Of a DNA stretch of 64,000 nt, positions 18,801-26,405 are shown one piece after another. A program made the translations under genes and the position numbers. The stretch comes from DAOTTX01 sp034437515 (GTDB taxonomy: Bacteria; Chloroflexota; Anaerolineae; Aggregatilineales; Phototrophicaceae). Position 1 is the first letter of the stretch. Each line of letters begins with the position of its first letter. The stretch is from NCBI GenBank assembly GCA_034437515.1, contig DAOTTX010000245.1, positions 1 through 64,000 of the forward strand, written 5' to 3'. The notes under the pieces are model-generated. The model saw only the letters and a program-made list of their open reading frames with translations, ran no database searches and had not been told where the DNA came from.

Positions 18801-18997
18801 GGGGTATCCAGCGTCACGATCACGGGGTAGAACTGTTGCCCACTGGTGTTGGTGAAGCTATAAAAGCCGTCACCCTCATCAGTGAAACCGGTGATGTCAT
18901 CCTGTGCGGAGACCGCGCCGGTAAACAGCGCCAGGAGGCCGAGCATCAGCATAACGCCAAAAACACGCCCCCAGGTGGAGAAAGAAGAGCTTTGCAT
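15827..18997 (-). CDS. Secreted S8 (subtilisin-like) serine protease, 1056 residues
   Basis: A signal peptide ends GAVSAQ. Residues about 55-145 look like an inhibitor-I9-type propeptide. The catalytic triad is intact: Asp175 in VLDTGVDYNHP, His238 in GHGTHVAGT and Ser453 in GTSMAAPHVAG, with oxyanion Asn369 in SSSGNA. A 35-residue Cys-containing insert separates Asp and His. After about residue 520 there are four to five beta-sandwich (fibronectin-III-like) modules, each with an SxxWY(N/R) or WYxxWxxDxG-type aromatic pattern and paired Cys. It probably degrades extracellular protein. A GAGGAT site lies six bases before the ATG. A terminator follows the gene. Confidence 0.93.
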   Translation of the reverse strand: MQSSSFSTWGRVFGVMLMLGLLALFTGAVSAQDDITGFTDEGDGFYSFTNTSGQQFYPVIVTLDTPFQVETELSSASAVTQQRSAIQNAQGAVLNALNNSGATVSNVHRYQTIPHMALWVDDAGAAALQNNVLVTNITPDHLSEPQMLDSNVIIGSQVAWDAGYTGDGYAVAVLDTGVDYNHPALAGKNIREACFNTIFPGFVDSLCPNGQESQVGPGAAAVCAPTPADSQLCGHGTHVAGTVAGYEPDVEVGVDFQGVAYEADIIGLNVFSFFRPGIGICSTTGAEADGCVRSYSSDQIKALEYLYQQSVFGGGVMTNIAAANLSLGGDQYFSEQACLAAYGGVTGPYPSVLRALNSANIAVVSSSGNAAFKDSMGGPACLPGMISVGATTVAASDDRIDLDDEVAFFSNSADFLDILAPGFFIQSTMNVGTGDDTRAGWLGSNYEYYAGTSMAAPHVAGAFAVMREADPTATVDQILNHLKATGTPITDNGQTWPVGESEETEYTGNGQTYPRLDLANAVLPSVQLLGPVGSTALVSPTFTWDGILADTYTITVYASDESVVETASGVTDESYTLTAPLTIGEDYFWEVFGTNGTGDGPVGSGDFTVNAVSPDGDASLVIRPLFTFQDSVASVGGPVWYNIRAEVGGTQVASQWFQATNICASGTCQTQLGTQLGVVGTNSEVNWYLNSWNGSALGTEDGPFIFNILGAEVLAPTDLDSPSATPSFQINQPMAGNQMPDWYRVVVLDSTGALAYDEWYEAASTCGVGASCSMPAVERFASGDYTIWMNTYSIDGGFGPWTGNTQFTMAVPAPTNEGFELFYVFDDYNNGGICQGENIDEVCTSTNIAFDFTWSNFSNFPVDWINIRVDQDGVGTIYNEWFNTDTDPFCEPFNGWCDVEVDPSFFQDGGSYTWYARTWSEDIGLAPYTVPGDATAGDPYDAANFTIDVPETGAVTLYTPVDTAIVSSLDGVTARWSRDAAATWYGFYLSTSGGASVATIWNTAEDLGCDTSGNNCGLDLTGVTLPAGVYSWTVATWGPGNSGIVQSAPSTFQYLP

Positions 18998-19308
18998 GTT
19001 TCAATCCTCTACACACATACAAAAATTAGAATATTTACCGCGCCACCTGTTGCAAGCCGTTAACGCTTTTGCAACCAGGATATAACACGATGGCACTTAT
19101 TATAGCCAAATGTCTCTCTCATATACAACGTAAAAGCATGTCTTTTTCGTTTAGACTTCACAATTTTTTAACAAATTTTACAGTTGTGCTTACACTATCT
19201 TATTGTTAATAATAAGAATAATAAAAGAATAAACGCGCTTCCCGTAACGAAATCCTCAGGTTTTACGTATACTGAATGATAGCAATAAACGCGACGAGGA
19301 AACTGAGA
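18998..19308. other. AT-rich divergent intergenic region
   Basis: 311 AT-rich bases between the subtilase and the GTPase gene. It holds a possible subtilase promoter (minus strand: TTGCAA at 19050-19055, 16-base spacer, TATTCT at 19028-19033), a short hairpin CTTATT...AATAAG near 19199-19216, and a TATACT box at 19268-19273 that could serve the GTPase gene. No gene is seen. Confidence 0.45.
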
Positions 19309-20019
19309 ATGTCAAATAACAACCTGTTAGACCAAATCCTCACGGTGATTATCGGTTCGATCACCACCGTGACCAAAACCATCACCGAAGGCCGTAGCGT
19401 GCTAGAAGACTTCTTTTATGTACGGGTGAACGGTCTATCGTTCGTGGTTTTCGGCGCACGGCAGGTCGGCAAGACCACATTGATCGAGTGGTTACAGAAG
19501 CACATGCGTGACATCACCGACTTTGAGCCGGAGCCGACTGCCGCCGGTGGTGACCCGGTCGATGACTTTACCTCCAAGATCGGCGACCAGCACATGAAGC
19601 TCAAGCCGGGGCGTGATGTCGGTGGGGAATACGCCATGTGGGAGACGGATTGGACGGCACTCTTTCGGGAAGCGCAACCACGCGGCATTATCTTCCTGCT
19701 AGACCATACCGATGTGCATCTGCAAAAGGACGCGCTCAACTTCGTCATGCAGATGATCGACGACCAACCCGCCGCCGCCCAAAACCTGACCGCCCTCTAC
19801 CTGATCGTCAACAAGTCCGACCTGTGGGGTGCGGAGATGTCGCTCGAAGACATCACCGCCAACTATCGCAATGAGTGGAAGCGCCTGCAATCTCAAGCAG
19901 AGCGCGTGGGTTACAAGTTTGAGGCGTTTTCTGGCAGTTTGCACACCGGCTACGGCATCAAGGCGGTGATGCAAAACTTCTTCAACGTCATCCGTCCCAA
20001 ACCGCGCCAGGTTTCCTAG
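19309..20019 (+). CDS. Arf/Ras-superfamily-like small GTPase
   Basis: 236 residues from MSNNNLLDQI, with a GAGGAAA site upstream; the ATG at 19276 is less likely. The guanine-nucleotide motifs are all present: P-loop GARQVGKTT (49-57), a G3 box DVGG (103-106), of the type seen in Arf and SRP-receptor-beta GTPases, and G4 NKSD (168-171), followed by a plausible G5 (EAFSGS). Residues 8-40 form an amphipathic or hydrophobic N-terminal region (ILTVIIGSITTVTKTITEG) that may hold it at a membrane. Such GTPases in bacteria act as nucleotide-controlled switches with a dedicated partner; the next gene starts directly after its stop codon, with no spacer. Confidence 0.8.
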   Translation: MSNNNLLDQILTVIIGSITTVTKTITEGRSVLEDFFYVRVNGLSFVVFGARQVGKTTLIEWLQKHMRDITDFEPEPTAAGGDPVDDFTSKIGDQHMKLKPGRDVGGEYAMWETDWTALFREAQPRGIIFLLDHTDVHLQKDALNFVMQMIDDQPAAAQNLTALYLIVNKSDLWGAEMSLEDITANYRNEWKRLQSQAERVGYKFEAFSGSLHTGYGIKAVMQNFFNVIRPKPRQVS

Positions 20020-20646
20020 ATGGTGGGGCAACTTACCATCGACTATGTGTTTGAGGGGCACCGGCGCGGCTACAACTTTACCGGGCCGACCGCCCCCCAC
20101 GATGATGAGACGGTCAAATCCGTGTGGCGTCACGCCATGCCGCGCGGTCAGGGATGGGCGGCCTATACCGGCGCACGTTCGATGAAAGGCTTCGCTCTGC
20201 CGTTTGACCAGTACGCCGTCGCCGAGGTGACTGTCACCGATAAAGAAGATGAAAACGGGCGGCGCGGCATCCGGCGGGCAGTAGTGGATGTGATGACGCC
20301 GGTGGTCTATGGGCATCATCTGCACTCACGGTTGGCGGGTTACCCGGCGGCGACCCTTGCCATAGCACAGGCACACTACGAGACGGTCGCCCGCCGGATG
20401 CCCAAACTAAAAAAGGATACGCCGTTTGTGCTGGCCTATCCTTTTACGACCGTTCAAAATTGGTGGGTGGTCGAGGCGTTGATCTTCAAACTGCTGCTAA
20501 CACCCGTCAAGCGGATGAAAAAATGGTCTGCGCTTACGTTTACCACGCTGGCCCTGGACTACCGCGAAGAATCGCAGATTGTCGCGCTACCGGCTGACCG
20601 CGCTGAGTCGATCAACGCGGTGCCGGTGCTAGCACTCGACGGTTAA
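20020..20646 (+). CDS. Unknown protein paired with the Arf-like GTPase
   Basis: 208 residues, no signal peptide or membrane helix. I do not recognise the family. It starts QLTIDYVFEGHRRGYNFTGP and includes GWAAYTGARSMKGFALPFDQ, and a Trp/aromatic-rich middle (TTVQNWWVVEALIFKL). The ATG is the base immediately after the TAG of the GTPase gene, so the two are certainly cotranscribed and probably made together. By analogy with other bacterial GTPase pairs it may be the effector or regulator of the GTPase; this is inference. The stop codon overlaps the stop of greA on the opposite strand. Confidence 0.65.
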   Translation: MVGQLTIDYVFEGHRRGYNFTGPTAPHDDETVKSVWRHAMPRGQGWAAYTGARSMKGFALPFDQYAVAEVTVTDKEDENGRRGIRRAVVDVMTPVVYGHHLHSRLAGYPAATLAIAQAHYETVARRMPKLKKDTPFVLAYPFTTVQNWWVVEALIFKLLLTPVKRMKKWSALTFTTLALDYREESQIVALPADRAESINAVPVLALDG

Positions 20647-21134
20647 ACCTCCTCTTCGGGGATTTCCTCGAAGCGTAGAATCTTGAAACGGGCGATGCCG
20701 TCCGGTGTTTTGACTTCGACCTTATCGCCAACGCGCTTGCCGAGCAATGCCTTCCCCACCGGGGATTTGATCGACACACCCCGCCGCCCGTGTGCGATTT
20801 CCCAACCGCCGAGCAGATCGAGCGGCAGTTCTTCTTTTTCGTCCAGGTCACGCACCACGACCCGATCACCGGGGGAAGCGACGTCGGGGTCGGGGTCTTC
20901 ATCGACCACTTCGGCTTGTGCGAGGATGGCCCGCAACCGTAAAATGCGCTCGTCGAGATGGTTCTTCTCTACCAGAATCTCGTAGAAAGCGCCGTCTTCG
21001 TCGAGGTCGCCGTCTTCGCGTGCTGCCGCCATTTTCTGTGCCATCTCGCCTTCGGCTTTGTCCTGTAGGTTATTCAGTTCGCGTTGTAATTTATTGTAAC
21101 CGGCACGAGTCATGACATATTCGTCGTTGGTCAT
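20643..21134 (-). CDS. greA: GreA/GreB-family transcript cleavage factor
   Basis: 163 residues with the GreA layout: an N-terminal antiparallel coiled coil (about 1-80) and a C-terminal FKBP-like domain (about 88-160, GDRVVVRDLDEKEELPLDLL, SPVGKALLGKRVGD). The coiled-coil tip, normally GDLxENAEY, reads GDLDEDGAFYE: the two acidic residues that coordinate Mg2+ in the RNA polymerase secondary channel are kept, while the Asn is replaced. It should rescue backtracked RNA polymerase. GAAGGAG precedes the ATG. The 3-prime end overlaps the convergent gene by four bases. Confidence 0.85.
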   Translation of the reverse strand: MTNDEYVMTRAGYNKLQRELNNLQDKAEGEMAQKMAAAREDGDLDEDGAFYEILVEKNHLDERILRLRAILAQAEVVDEDPDPDVASPGDRVVVRDLDEKEELPLDLLGGWEIAHGRRGVSIKSPVGKALLGKRVGDKVEVKTPDGIARFKILRFEEIPEEEV

Positions 21135-21252
21135 GGCTTCTCCTTCACGTATGTAATAGATCCGACAGTATGCCGATAAAGTATCACAAATTCATCAGAA
21201 AGATATAAGCACGTGTTATGTATTGATGAAATCTAAGACATAAAAATAAAAA

Positions 21253-21275
21253 GATGCAGCCTGAGTGACTGCATC
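21253..21275 (-). terminator. Terminator of the SLPF lipoprotein gene
   Basis: A perfect seven-base stem GATGCAG/CTGCATC with a nine-base loop is followed on the minus strand by TTTTTATTTTTA, 26 bases after the stop of the gene at 21302. Confidence 0.8.
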
Positions 21276-21301
21276 TTTGCGATGTCATTTGCTATCGTGG
21301 T

Positions 21302-22489
21302 CTAGAAGCCTTCAGGGATCGTCACCGTCGGCTGCGTCGGGATCTGGTTATCATCGGTGTACCAGGTCGGCAGACTAAGTTGGCTATTTGCTGGCGGGTT
21401 ATTCGTGCCGGGTGGGGCATTGTTATCCCCTGGGCCACTGTTGCAATCCGGCAAGAACGGGGGACAGTTGGTACTGCCGTCGTCGCCGGGCGGGGAGCTG
21501 GTGTCAAACGGTGGGCCACCGCCGCCATTGTCCATAGGCGGGCTGTTGCTATCGCCAAACGGCGATGCATCCGCGACCCGTTGCCCATCGTTTTCAACCT
21601 GTTCAGTGCCGACAAAATCCGCGAAGACGTAAGCCGTGCTGCCCTGGTAGCGGATGCTAGTCCATTGACCGCTGTTGCCTTCGACTTCGATCTCGGTGCC
21701 GGGTTCGATCTGACCGAGAATGTCACAGGTTGTCTCCGCACAGGAGAACACGCTCACCGGTTGACGACCGCCGATCACACTGACCGTGCTGGTGAAGCTA
21801 CCGCCACCAAAGGGGGAGCCACCGCCGCTGTTATTTCCGAAAGGCAGGCCGCCGCCATCATTGCCGGGGGCGCTACCGCCGCTAAAGGGATTGCTGTTGT
21901 TGTTTACATCGAACGGCAAATCGCTATTAGGGCCGCTGTCGCTGCCACCGGACGAACTGCCATCACCGAACGGTAAGCTGCTATCAGCTTCGGGGCTGCT
22001 GTTATTTGTATCAAAAGGAAGATCGCTGTTTGGGCTGCTGGCATCAGGATCTTCTTCGGCAGGGGCACCGGCGAAACCGGGGGGGGCATCTTCACCGGCG
22101 CTGTCGTTCCCTACCGGGTTAAATGGCAGCGAGCCATCAATGTCGGTATTAGCCTCAGCTTGCTCGAAGTTCGGGGCACTGGGGGCTTCCGCAATCGTGA
22201 ACGGCATACTGTTTTCTGGCGCGCTGTTTTCTGGCGCGGTATCTGCTACCTCACCGGGGTTGTTGTCGTTATTGGGTTGGGATGCTGCGGGTCTCGAACG
22301 CGGCGCAAGCGTTGGGATGCTGGCGCTGGTTTGCGGTGCGAGAGCAGCATTGTTGTTCGCACGCGCACGCAAAGTCGGAACTTCACGCGGTTCTTCGACC
22401 TGACTTGCCTCACCACCGCACGCCGCGATCACACAGGCGATCAGCAGCAAAATGATTGCGGTGTTTATTCGTGATGATTTGTGTGGCAT
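21302..22489 (-). CDS. Low-complexity lipoprotein with one SH3b-like domain
   Basis: 395 residues from MPHKSSRINT; the lipobox VIAAC places the lipidated Cys near residue 24. Most of the protein is a Gly/Ser/Asn/Asp/Pro-rich linker in which a short motif (S/D)LPF(D/G/N) recurs about eight times (SLPFNPVGN, DLPFDTNN, SLPFGDGS, DLPFDVNN, GLPFGNNS). An SH3b-like domain at about 245-300 (VFSCAETTCDILGQIEPGTE, then GQWTSIRYQGSTAYVF) has a likely disulfide. The protein is probably a membrane-anchored spacer presenting a wall-binding domain. No relative with a known function is recognised. Confidence 0.75.
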   Translation of the reverse strand: MPHKSSRINTAIILLLIACVIAACGGEASQVEEPREVPTLRARANNNAALAPQTSASIPTLAPRSRPAASQPNNDNNPGEVADTAPENSAPENSMPFTIAEAPSAPNFEQAEANTDIDGSLPFNPVGNDSAGEDAPPGFAGAPAEEDPDASSPNSDLPFDTNNSSPEADSSLPFGDGSSSGGSDSGPNSDLPFDVNNNSNPFSGGSAPGNDGGGLPFGNNSGGGSPFGGGSFTSTVSVIGGRQPVSVFSCAETTCDILGQIEPGTEIEVEGNSGQWTSIRYQGSTAYVFADFVGTEQVENDGQRVADASPFGDSNSPPMDNGGGGPPFDTSSPPGDDGSTNCPPFLPDCNSGPGDNNAPPGTNNPPANSQLSLPTWYTDDNQIPTQPTVTIPEGF

Positions 22490-22665
22490 GTATATCCCTA
22501 GTCGTCTCGTGAACATCTTGCTTAGAAATATCGTAACATCATTCCGAAGCCGGAATATAGTACGAATCTCACAATTAACCCTTATTTTACAACTGTATAG
22601 ATAACTGTGGGGAAAAATTCACAACTTTTTAGAATTCATTACATCAAACCACCGCCGTTTCCGTG

Positions 22666-22671
22666 TATAAT
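22666..22671 (+). promoter_or_regulatory. Possible -10 box upstream of the 146-residue protein gene
   Basis: TATAAT lies about 93 bases before the ATG at 22764 in an AT-rich stretch; no convincing -35 is seen. Confidence 0.3.
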
Positions 22672-22763
22672 TTAAGAAATTGTTAAATACAGTTTAAATA
22701 AGTGACGAATTACTTAACATTGTGCCGAATTTCACAGGCATGAGATAGAGAGGATGACAACCT

Positions 22764-23204
22764 ATGAACGCAAAGAATACCCATCAAATTATGAGGATTG
22801 CGACGCATTTGCTGGAAATGACCGCGACATTTCAATCTGCTTATGGCAAGGGCTACCGCGTCGGCCCTGGCGATGCGAAAGACACCTGGGCGTTATATTA
22901 CGACATCTGTAAGGCACAGACCGCTATCGCACGGCTGCTGGACCCACAGGTGTTAGAGGAACCCCATTCCTTGTACGGTGCCTGGTGGGAAAAGTCCGAC
23001 GTCCCCGCGCTTCACCTGACTCATGCGCTGGTGGGGCAAGCCGGGCATTTGATCGCCGCTTGTGCTTATGCTGATGCACAGTCACCCGCCACCGGGAAGC
23101 ACCCCCACGCGCTACTGGCGACCCAACGGGTGATCGCCGGGATGCTGCAACCGGCCGCTCTGCTGCTGGCACAGGACGGGTTGGTCGAGCAGAATGCGAG
23201 TTAG
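22764..23204 (+). CDS. Hypothetical helical protein
   Basis: 146 residues, predominantly alpha-helical by composition, with no signal peptide, membrane helix or recognised motif. It opens MNAKNTHQIMRIATHLLEMT and contains GPGDAKDTWALYYDICKAQT. The gene stands alone: it has a promoter-like box upstream and a strong terminator downstream. Function unknown. Confidence 0.65.
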   Translation: MNAKNTHQIMRIATHLLEMTATFQSAYGKGYRVGPGDAKDTWALYYDICKAQTAIARLLDPQVLEEPHSLYGAWWEKSDVPALHLTHALVGQAGHLIAACAYADAQSPATGKHPHALLATQRVIAGMLQPAALLLAQDGLVEQNAS

Positions 23205-23225
23205 CCGCTTGCGTGTAACGGCATA

Positions 23226-23255
23226 ACGGGTCATCGTGACGGGTGACCCGTTTTT
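23226..23255 (+). terminator. Rho-independent terminator
   Basis: ACGGGTCA and TGACCCGT form a perfect eight-base stem around a ten-base loop and are followed by TTTTT on the plus strand, 22 bases after the stop at 23204. Confidence 0.85.
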
Positions 23256-23322
23256 GATTCTGCGACATTGAAGCATGGCTAACGTTATTGCAAATGATGG
23301 GCAAGCGTTCTTGTGGAGAGAT

Positions 23323-24831
23323 ATGGCAGCAACACAGGCAACAGAAGAAGTGGCTACGACGTATACCGCGTTCGCGCCGTTAGTGCTGGTCTTTCTGGGC
23401 GGCGTCAATCTGGTGTTGACCCAGTGGATACTGGTCAGAGAATTGACCACAATGCTGCTGGGCAGCGAGTTGGTCATCCTGTTGGTGACGGTGGTCTATT
23501 TCGCCGGGCTTTCCATCGGATATAGCGTCTCCGGGTTTGTGCGGCATGGTTGGTTGCTGCCGCTGGGCGTGGTCGCGCTACTGCTGAATTTGACGCTCCC
23601 GGTGTGGCTGCGGCTGGCGGTCGCCGGGCTTGACGCGCTGGACGCCTACGGACTGGCTTTTTTTGTGTTACCGGTGGCGGTGCCTTTTGTCGTCTCCGCG
23701 TTTTTCAGCATTTTTTTACCCCTGCTCGCGGATACAGGCGCGGCGCGGCTTTCCACATTGTATGCCGTCGAAGTCACCGGATCGGTCGTCGGCGTGCTGG
23801 TGCTGGTGGTCTTCGGGATGATCGGCTTGACGGCGGTGCTGGCGGTGTTTGCGGTGGTTCTGCTGGGGCTTTTGTGGACGTTGGGACTGCGGCGGGATGT
23901 GTTTGGGGTGTTGGTCGCGGTGGCGGTCGGCTGGTTGGTCGCGTTCCCGGTAGTGAACGACTGGAGCAACGCGGTATGGTTCCGGCAAATCCAACGGTTG
24001 CCCGCCGGGACGACCACCCTCTTCACCGGGTACAGCCCTTACCAGAAGGTCGATGTGCTGGAAGCACCGGACGGCAATCGCTATCTTTTTCTGGATGGTC
24101 TGGAACACTTCGGCTCTTACGGCGGTCGCTGGCTCAACATTATGATGGGACGCATCCCTGCCTCGTTGATTCAACCGGAAAACGCGCTGGTGCTGGGTGC
24201 CGGCTCCATGCAGATGGAATTGATGATCGCCAATTATGCCGAGCATGTGACCACCGTCGAGCTTGACCCGATGGTCGCCGAGGCCAGCCTGGAATACCTC
24301 ACGGCGTACAATTTTATGGATCGGTTGGAAAACCGCACGATCATCATCGACGATGCCAAACATCACATCGCCACGACGGACGCGACCTATGATCTGATCG
24401 CCACCGATTTACCGGGTGCGTTTATGATCCAGACCGGGGCGTTGTATACCGTACCGGTTTACGAGAACATCACCGAACGGCTGAGGCCGGGTGGGGTTTT
24501 CGTGGTCAACCTCACCGGGGATTTTGAACCGGATGCTGTCGTGTCACGACGAATCGCCGCCTCGCTGCTGGCTGTTTTCGATGAGGTGATGGTGGTGACG
24601 TCGCGCTCGGCGGGTTGGAGCTTCGCTTACGCCGGGGACGACCTGCCTTTCACCACAGACGAGGTACGGCGGGCGATTGAGGTCGCCGGAGAAACGCAGT
24701 TCGGCATCTTTGAAACGGACGCCGTGCGTGCCATCGTCGGGGATGCGCAGCCGATCACACCGGATTCGCTCGATCTGGTGTTATATTCAAGTTGGGATCG
24801 CGTCTCGGATCGTATTGGAGTAGATGATTAA
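23323..24831 (+). CDS. Membrane-anchored spermidine-synthase-like aminopropyltransferase
   Basis: About 502 residues from MAATQATEEV (GGAGAG just upstream); an in-frame ATG at 23275 would add 16 residues. Six to seven hydrophobic helices fill residues 15-215, then comes a Rossmann methyltransferase-like domain of the spermidine synthase family: LFTGYSPYQKVDVLEAPDGN (the entry Gln-Y-Q-type strand), LFLDG, ALVLGAGSMQMEL (decarboxy-SAM loop), TTVELDP and YDLIATDLPG. Membrane-fused members of this family are widespread but poorly characterised and may not make polyamines. The next gene overlaps its stop (TAATG) and seems to supply the missing second set of membrane helices. Confidence 0.8.
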   Translation: MAATQATEEVATTYTAFAPLVLVFLGGVNLVLTQWILVRELTTMLLGSELVILLVTVVYFAGLSIGYSVSGFVRHGWLLPLGVVALLLNLTLPVWLRLAVAGLDALDAYGLAFFVLPVAVPFVVSAFFSIFLPLLADTGAARLSTLYAVEVTGSVVGVLVLVVFGMIGLTAVLAVFAVVLLGLLWTLGLRRDVFGVLVAVAVGWLVAFPVVNDWSNAVWFRQIQRLPAGTTTLFTGYSPYQKVDVLEAPDGNRYLFLDGLEHFGSYGGRWLNIMMGRIPASLIQPENALVLGAGSMQMELMIANYAEHVTTVELDPMVAEASLEYLTAYNFMDRLENRTIIIDDAKHHIATTDATYDLIATDLPGAFMIQTGALYTVPVYENITERLRPGGVFVVNLTGDFEPDAVVSRRIAASLLAVFDEVMVVTSRSAGWSFAYAGDDLPFTTDEVRRAIEVAGETQFGIFETDAVRAIVGDAQPITPDSLDLVLYSSWDRVSDRIGVDD

Positions 24832-25358
24832 TGTGGGAACGTCGATCATTTCCGTTCATCGTCGGTTTGCTGCTGGGCTGGATACAAACCGGTCTGTTCT
24901 TCCAATTTTCGTTTCTGCTGTCGTCCGGTTTTGGGACGTACCTGCTCATCACCATTAGTTGGTTAGTCGGCAGCGCGTTCGGCGCGGCCTTTGCCGACCG
25001 GCTGACCTTCCCATTGCAGCGTTTCCTGCTGTTGATGCTTGCCGCTTATGGCGGTGCCGGATTGCTGGTGGTGCTGCTGCCCTTCCAGATGACGTTCTGG
25101 CCGTTGTATATGATCGTCATCGCGCTGATCGGCATTTACCCCGGCATTTTCTTCGCCCGGATGGGCACGGCGTACCCGGCACGGGCGCTGTTCCTGCTGG
25201 AAAACAACGGCTTCATCACAGGTGTGGTGGTGTGTACCCTGCTTTTCATGGTTACCGGGCGGGTGGTCTTGTGGGCGGTGCCGGTGCTGCTGGTGGCGGT
25301 GCTGTGGGTTCAAACCGGGCGCTTACTCTCGGCAAATACCACGCAGACCGACTCATGA
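24831..25358 (+). CDS. Small polytopic membrane protein coupled to the aminopropyltransferase
   Basis: 175 residues with five to six membrane helices (FPFIVGLLLGWIQTGLFFQF, LLMLAAYGGAGLLVVLLPFQ, and a C-terminal pair). Its ATG overlaps the stop of the preceding gene (TAATG), so translation is coupled. In many membrane spermidine-synthase-like proteins a second bundle of helices follows the catalytic domain in one polypeptide; here it appears to be a separate subunit. That reading is inference from position and topology. Confidence 0.7.
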   Translation: MWERRSFPFIVGLLLGWIQTGLFFQFSFLLSSGFGTYLLITISWLVGSAFGAAFADRLTFPLQRFLLLMLAAYGGAGLLVVLLPFQMTFWPLYMIVIALIGIYPGIFFARMGTAYPARALFLLENNGFITGVVVCTLLFMVTGRVVLWAVPVLLVAVLWVQTGRLLSANTTQTDS

Positions 25359-25468
25359 CGCCTGGCCTACGCTTGCCCACTTCCCCCCATTTCTAGGGGG
25401 GCGAGATGACCTCCCGGTGCGGTACAATATAAAGTATAAGAGCAACCCTGTTAGGCAAAGGAGTCCCC

Positions 25469-26317
25469 ATGTTACGTAGAGGTTTATTGTTTATATTGAT
25501 GCTGCTGTTGAGCCTGTCATTTGCCGGGATCGTCGCGGCACAGGACGAGGAAGAAGACCCGAACGTCTTCGCCCCGCCGGTACTCACCAGCGGTGAACAG
25601 TTTGTCGATTCGGTTGAGAGTATCGCCCAACCGAAATTATATACGTTCCTCGGTAGCGCAGGGGATACGGTCACGATCACCATGCAGCAAGAAGAAGGCT
25701 CCATGTTAGACCCCTACCTCGTGCTGCTGGGCAATGCCGGTGAGGTCTACGCGAACGACGACGACTCCGGGTCGGTGTCACTTTCCGCGCAGATCAGCGA
25801 GTTTGAACTGCCTTTCGACGGTGCGTATTTCGTGCTGGTGACCACCTACAACGATCTGATTCAAGGCGGTCTGCCAATCGACGCGCAACAAAACGACGAG
25901 CCGTTGCTTTACACGATCAGCCTGGAAGGGGCGACACCTCCCGATGGATTTGACACGGAAGAACTGGATTACTTCGCGGTCGAGGTCGGCCTGGATGACG
26001 CGGTACTGCTCGAAGTTACACCGGATGAGGCGGTCTACTACGTGAACTTCCTCGGCAACGCGGATGAAGTCATCAACGTGGTCACCGAAAACAACGGCGA
26101 TGACTTTGTGACGACACTGCTCTATGTGTTCGACCGATCCGGTGAGCGCATCGCCGCCGCCAGTGGCGACAACGACGACGATTTCTACGCCGTGATCGAA
26201 GGACTCGAACTGCCGGAAGACGGCATTTACTTTATCTTCGCCACCGCCCGTGATTTCTTCCAATCCACCAACCAGAGTTGGAGCGGCGACGGCGAGTTCA
26301 TCTTCGTAATTGAGTAG
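25469..26317 (+). CDS. Secreted PPC-like domain protein
   Basis: 282 residues with AAAGGAG ahead of the ATG and a signal peptide ending IVAAQ. Two beta-sandwich units of the PPC type follow: residues about 45-155 (KLYTFLGSAGDTVTITMQQE, LDPYLVLLGNAGEVYANDDD) and about 185-280 (YYVNFLGNADEVINVVTENN, LPEDGIYFIFATA). The DDD and DND clusters fit Ca2+ binding. It is a shorter relative of the four-unit protein at 11691-13160. No enzymatic domain is present. Confidence 0.75.
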   Translation: MLRRGLLFILMLLLSLSFAGIVAAQDEEEDPNVFAPPVLTSGEQFVDSVESIAQPKLYTFLGSAGDTVTITMQQEEGSMLDPYLVLLGNAGEVYANDDDSGSVSLSAQISEFELPFDGAYFVLVTTYNDLIQGGLPIDAQQNDEPLLYTISLEGATPPDGFDTEELDYFAVEVGLDDAVLLEVTPDEAVYYVNFLGNADEVINVVTENNGDDFVTTLLYVFDRSGERIAAASGDNDDDFYAVIEGLELPEDGIYFIFATARDFFQSTNQSWSGDGEFIFVIE

Positions 26318-26337
26318 TTTTACACCCGCAAATTTCT

Positions 26338-26378
26338 ACCGCCAGGACGCCAAGAGTTCAGCTTGGCGTCCTGGCGGT
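26338..26378. repeat. Perfect long inverted repeat
   Basis: A 17-base perfect stem (ACCGCCAGGACGCCAAG and its complement) surrounds a seven-base loop, 20 bases after the stop of the PPC-like gene. There is no T-run on either side, so it is not a standard terminator; the GCCAGGACGCCAAG wording resembles dispersed intergenic repeats seen in several bacterial phyla. Confidence 0.6.
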
Positions 26379-26405
26379 TACCCCGGATAGAAAAGTATAT
26401 GAATT

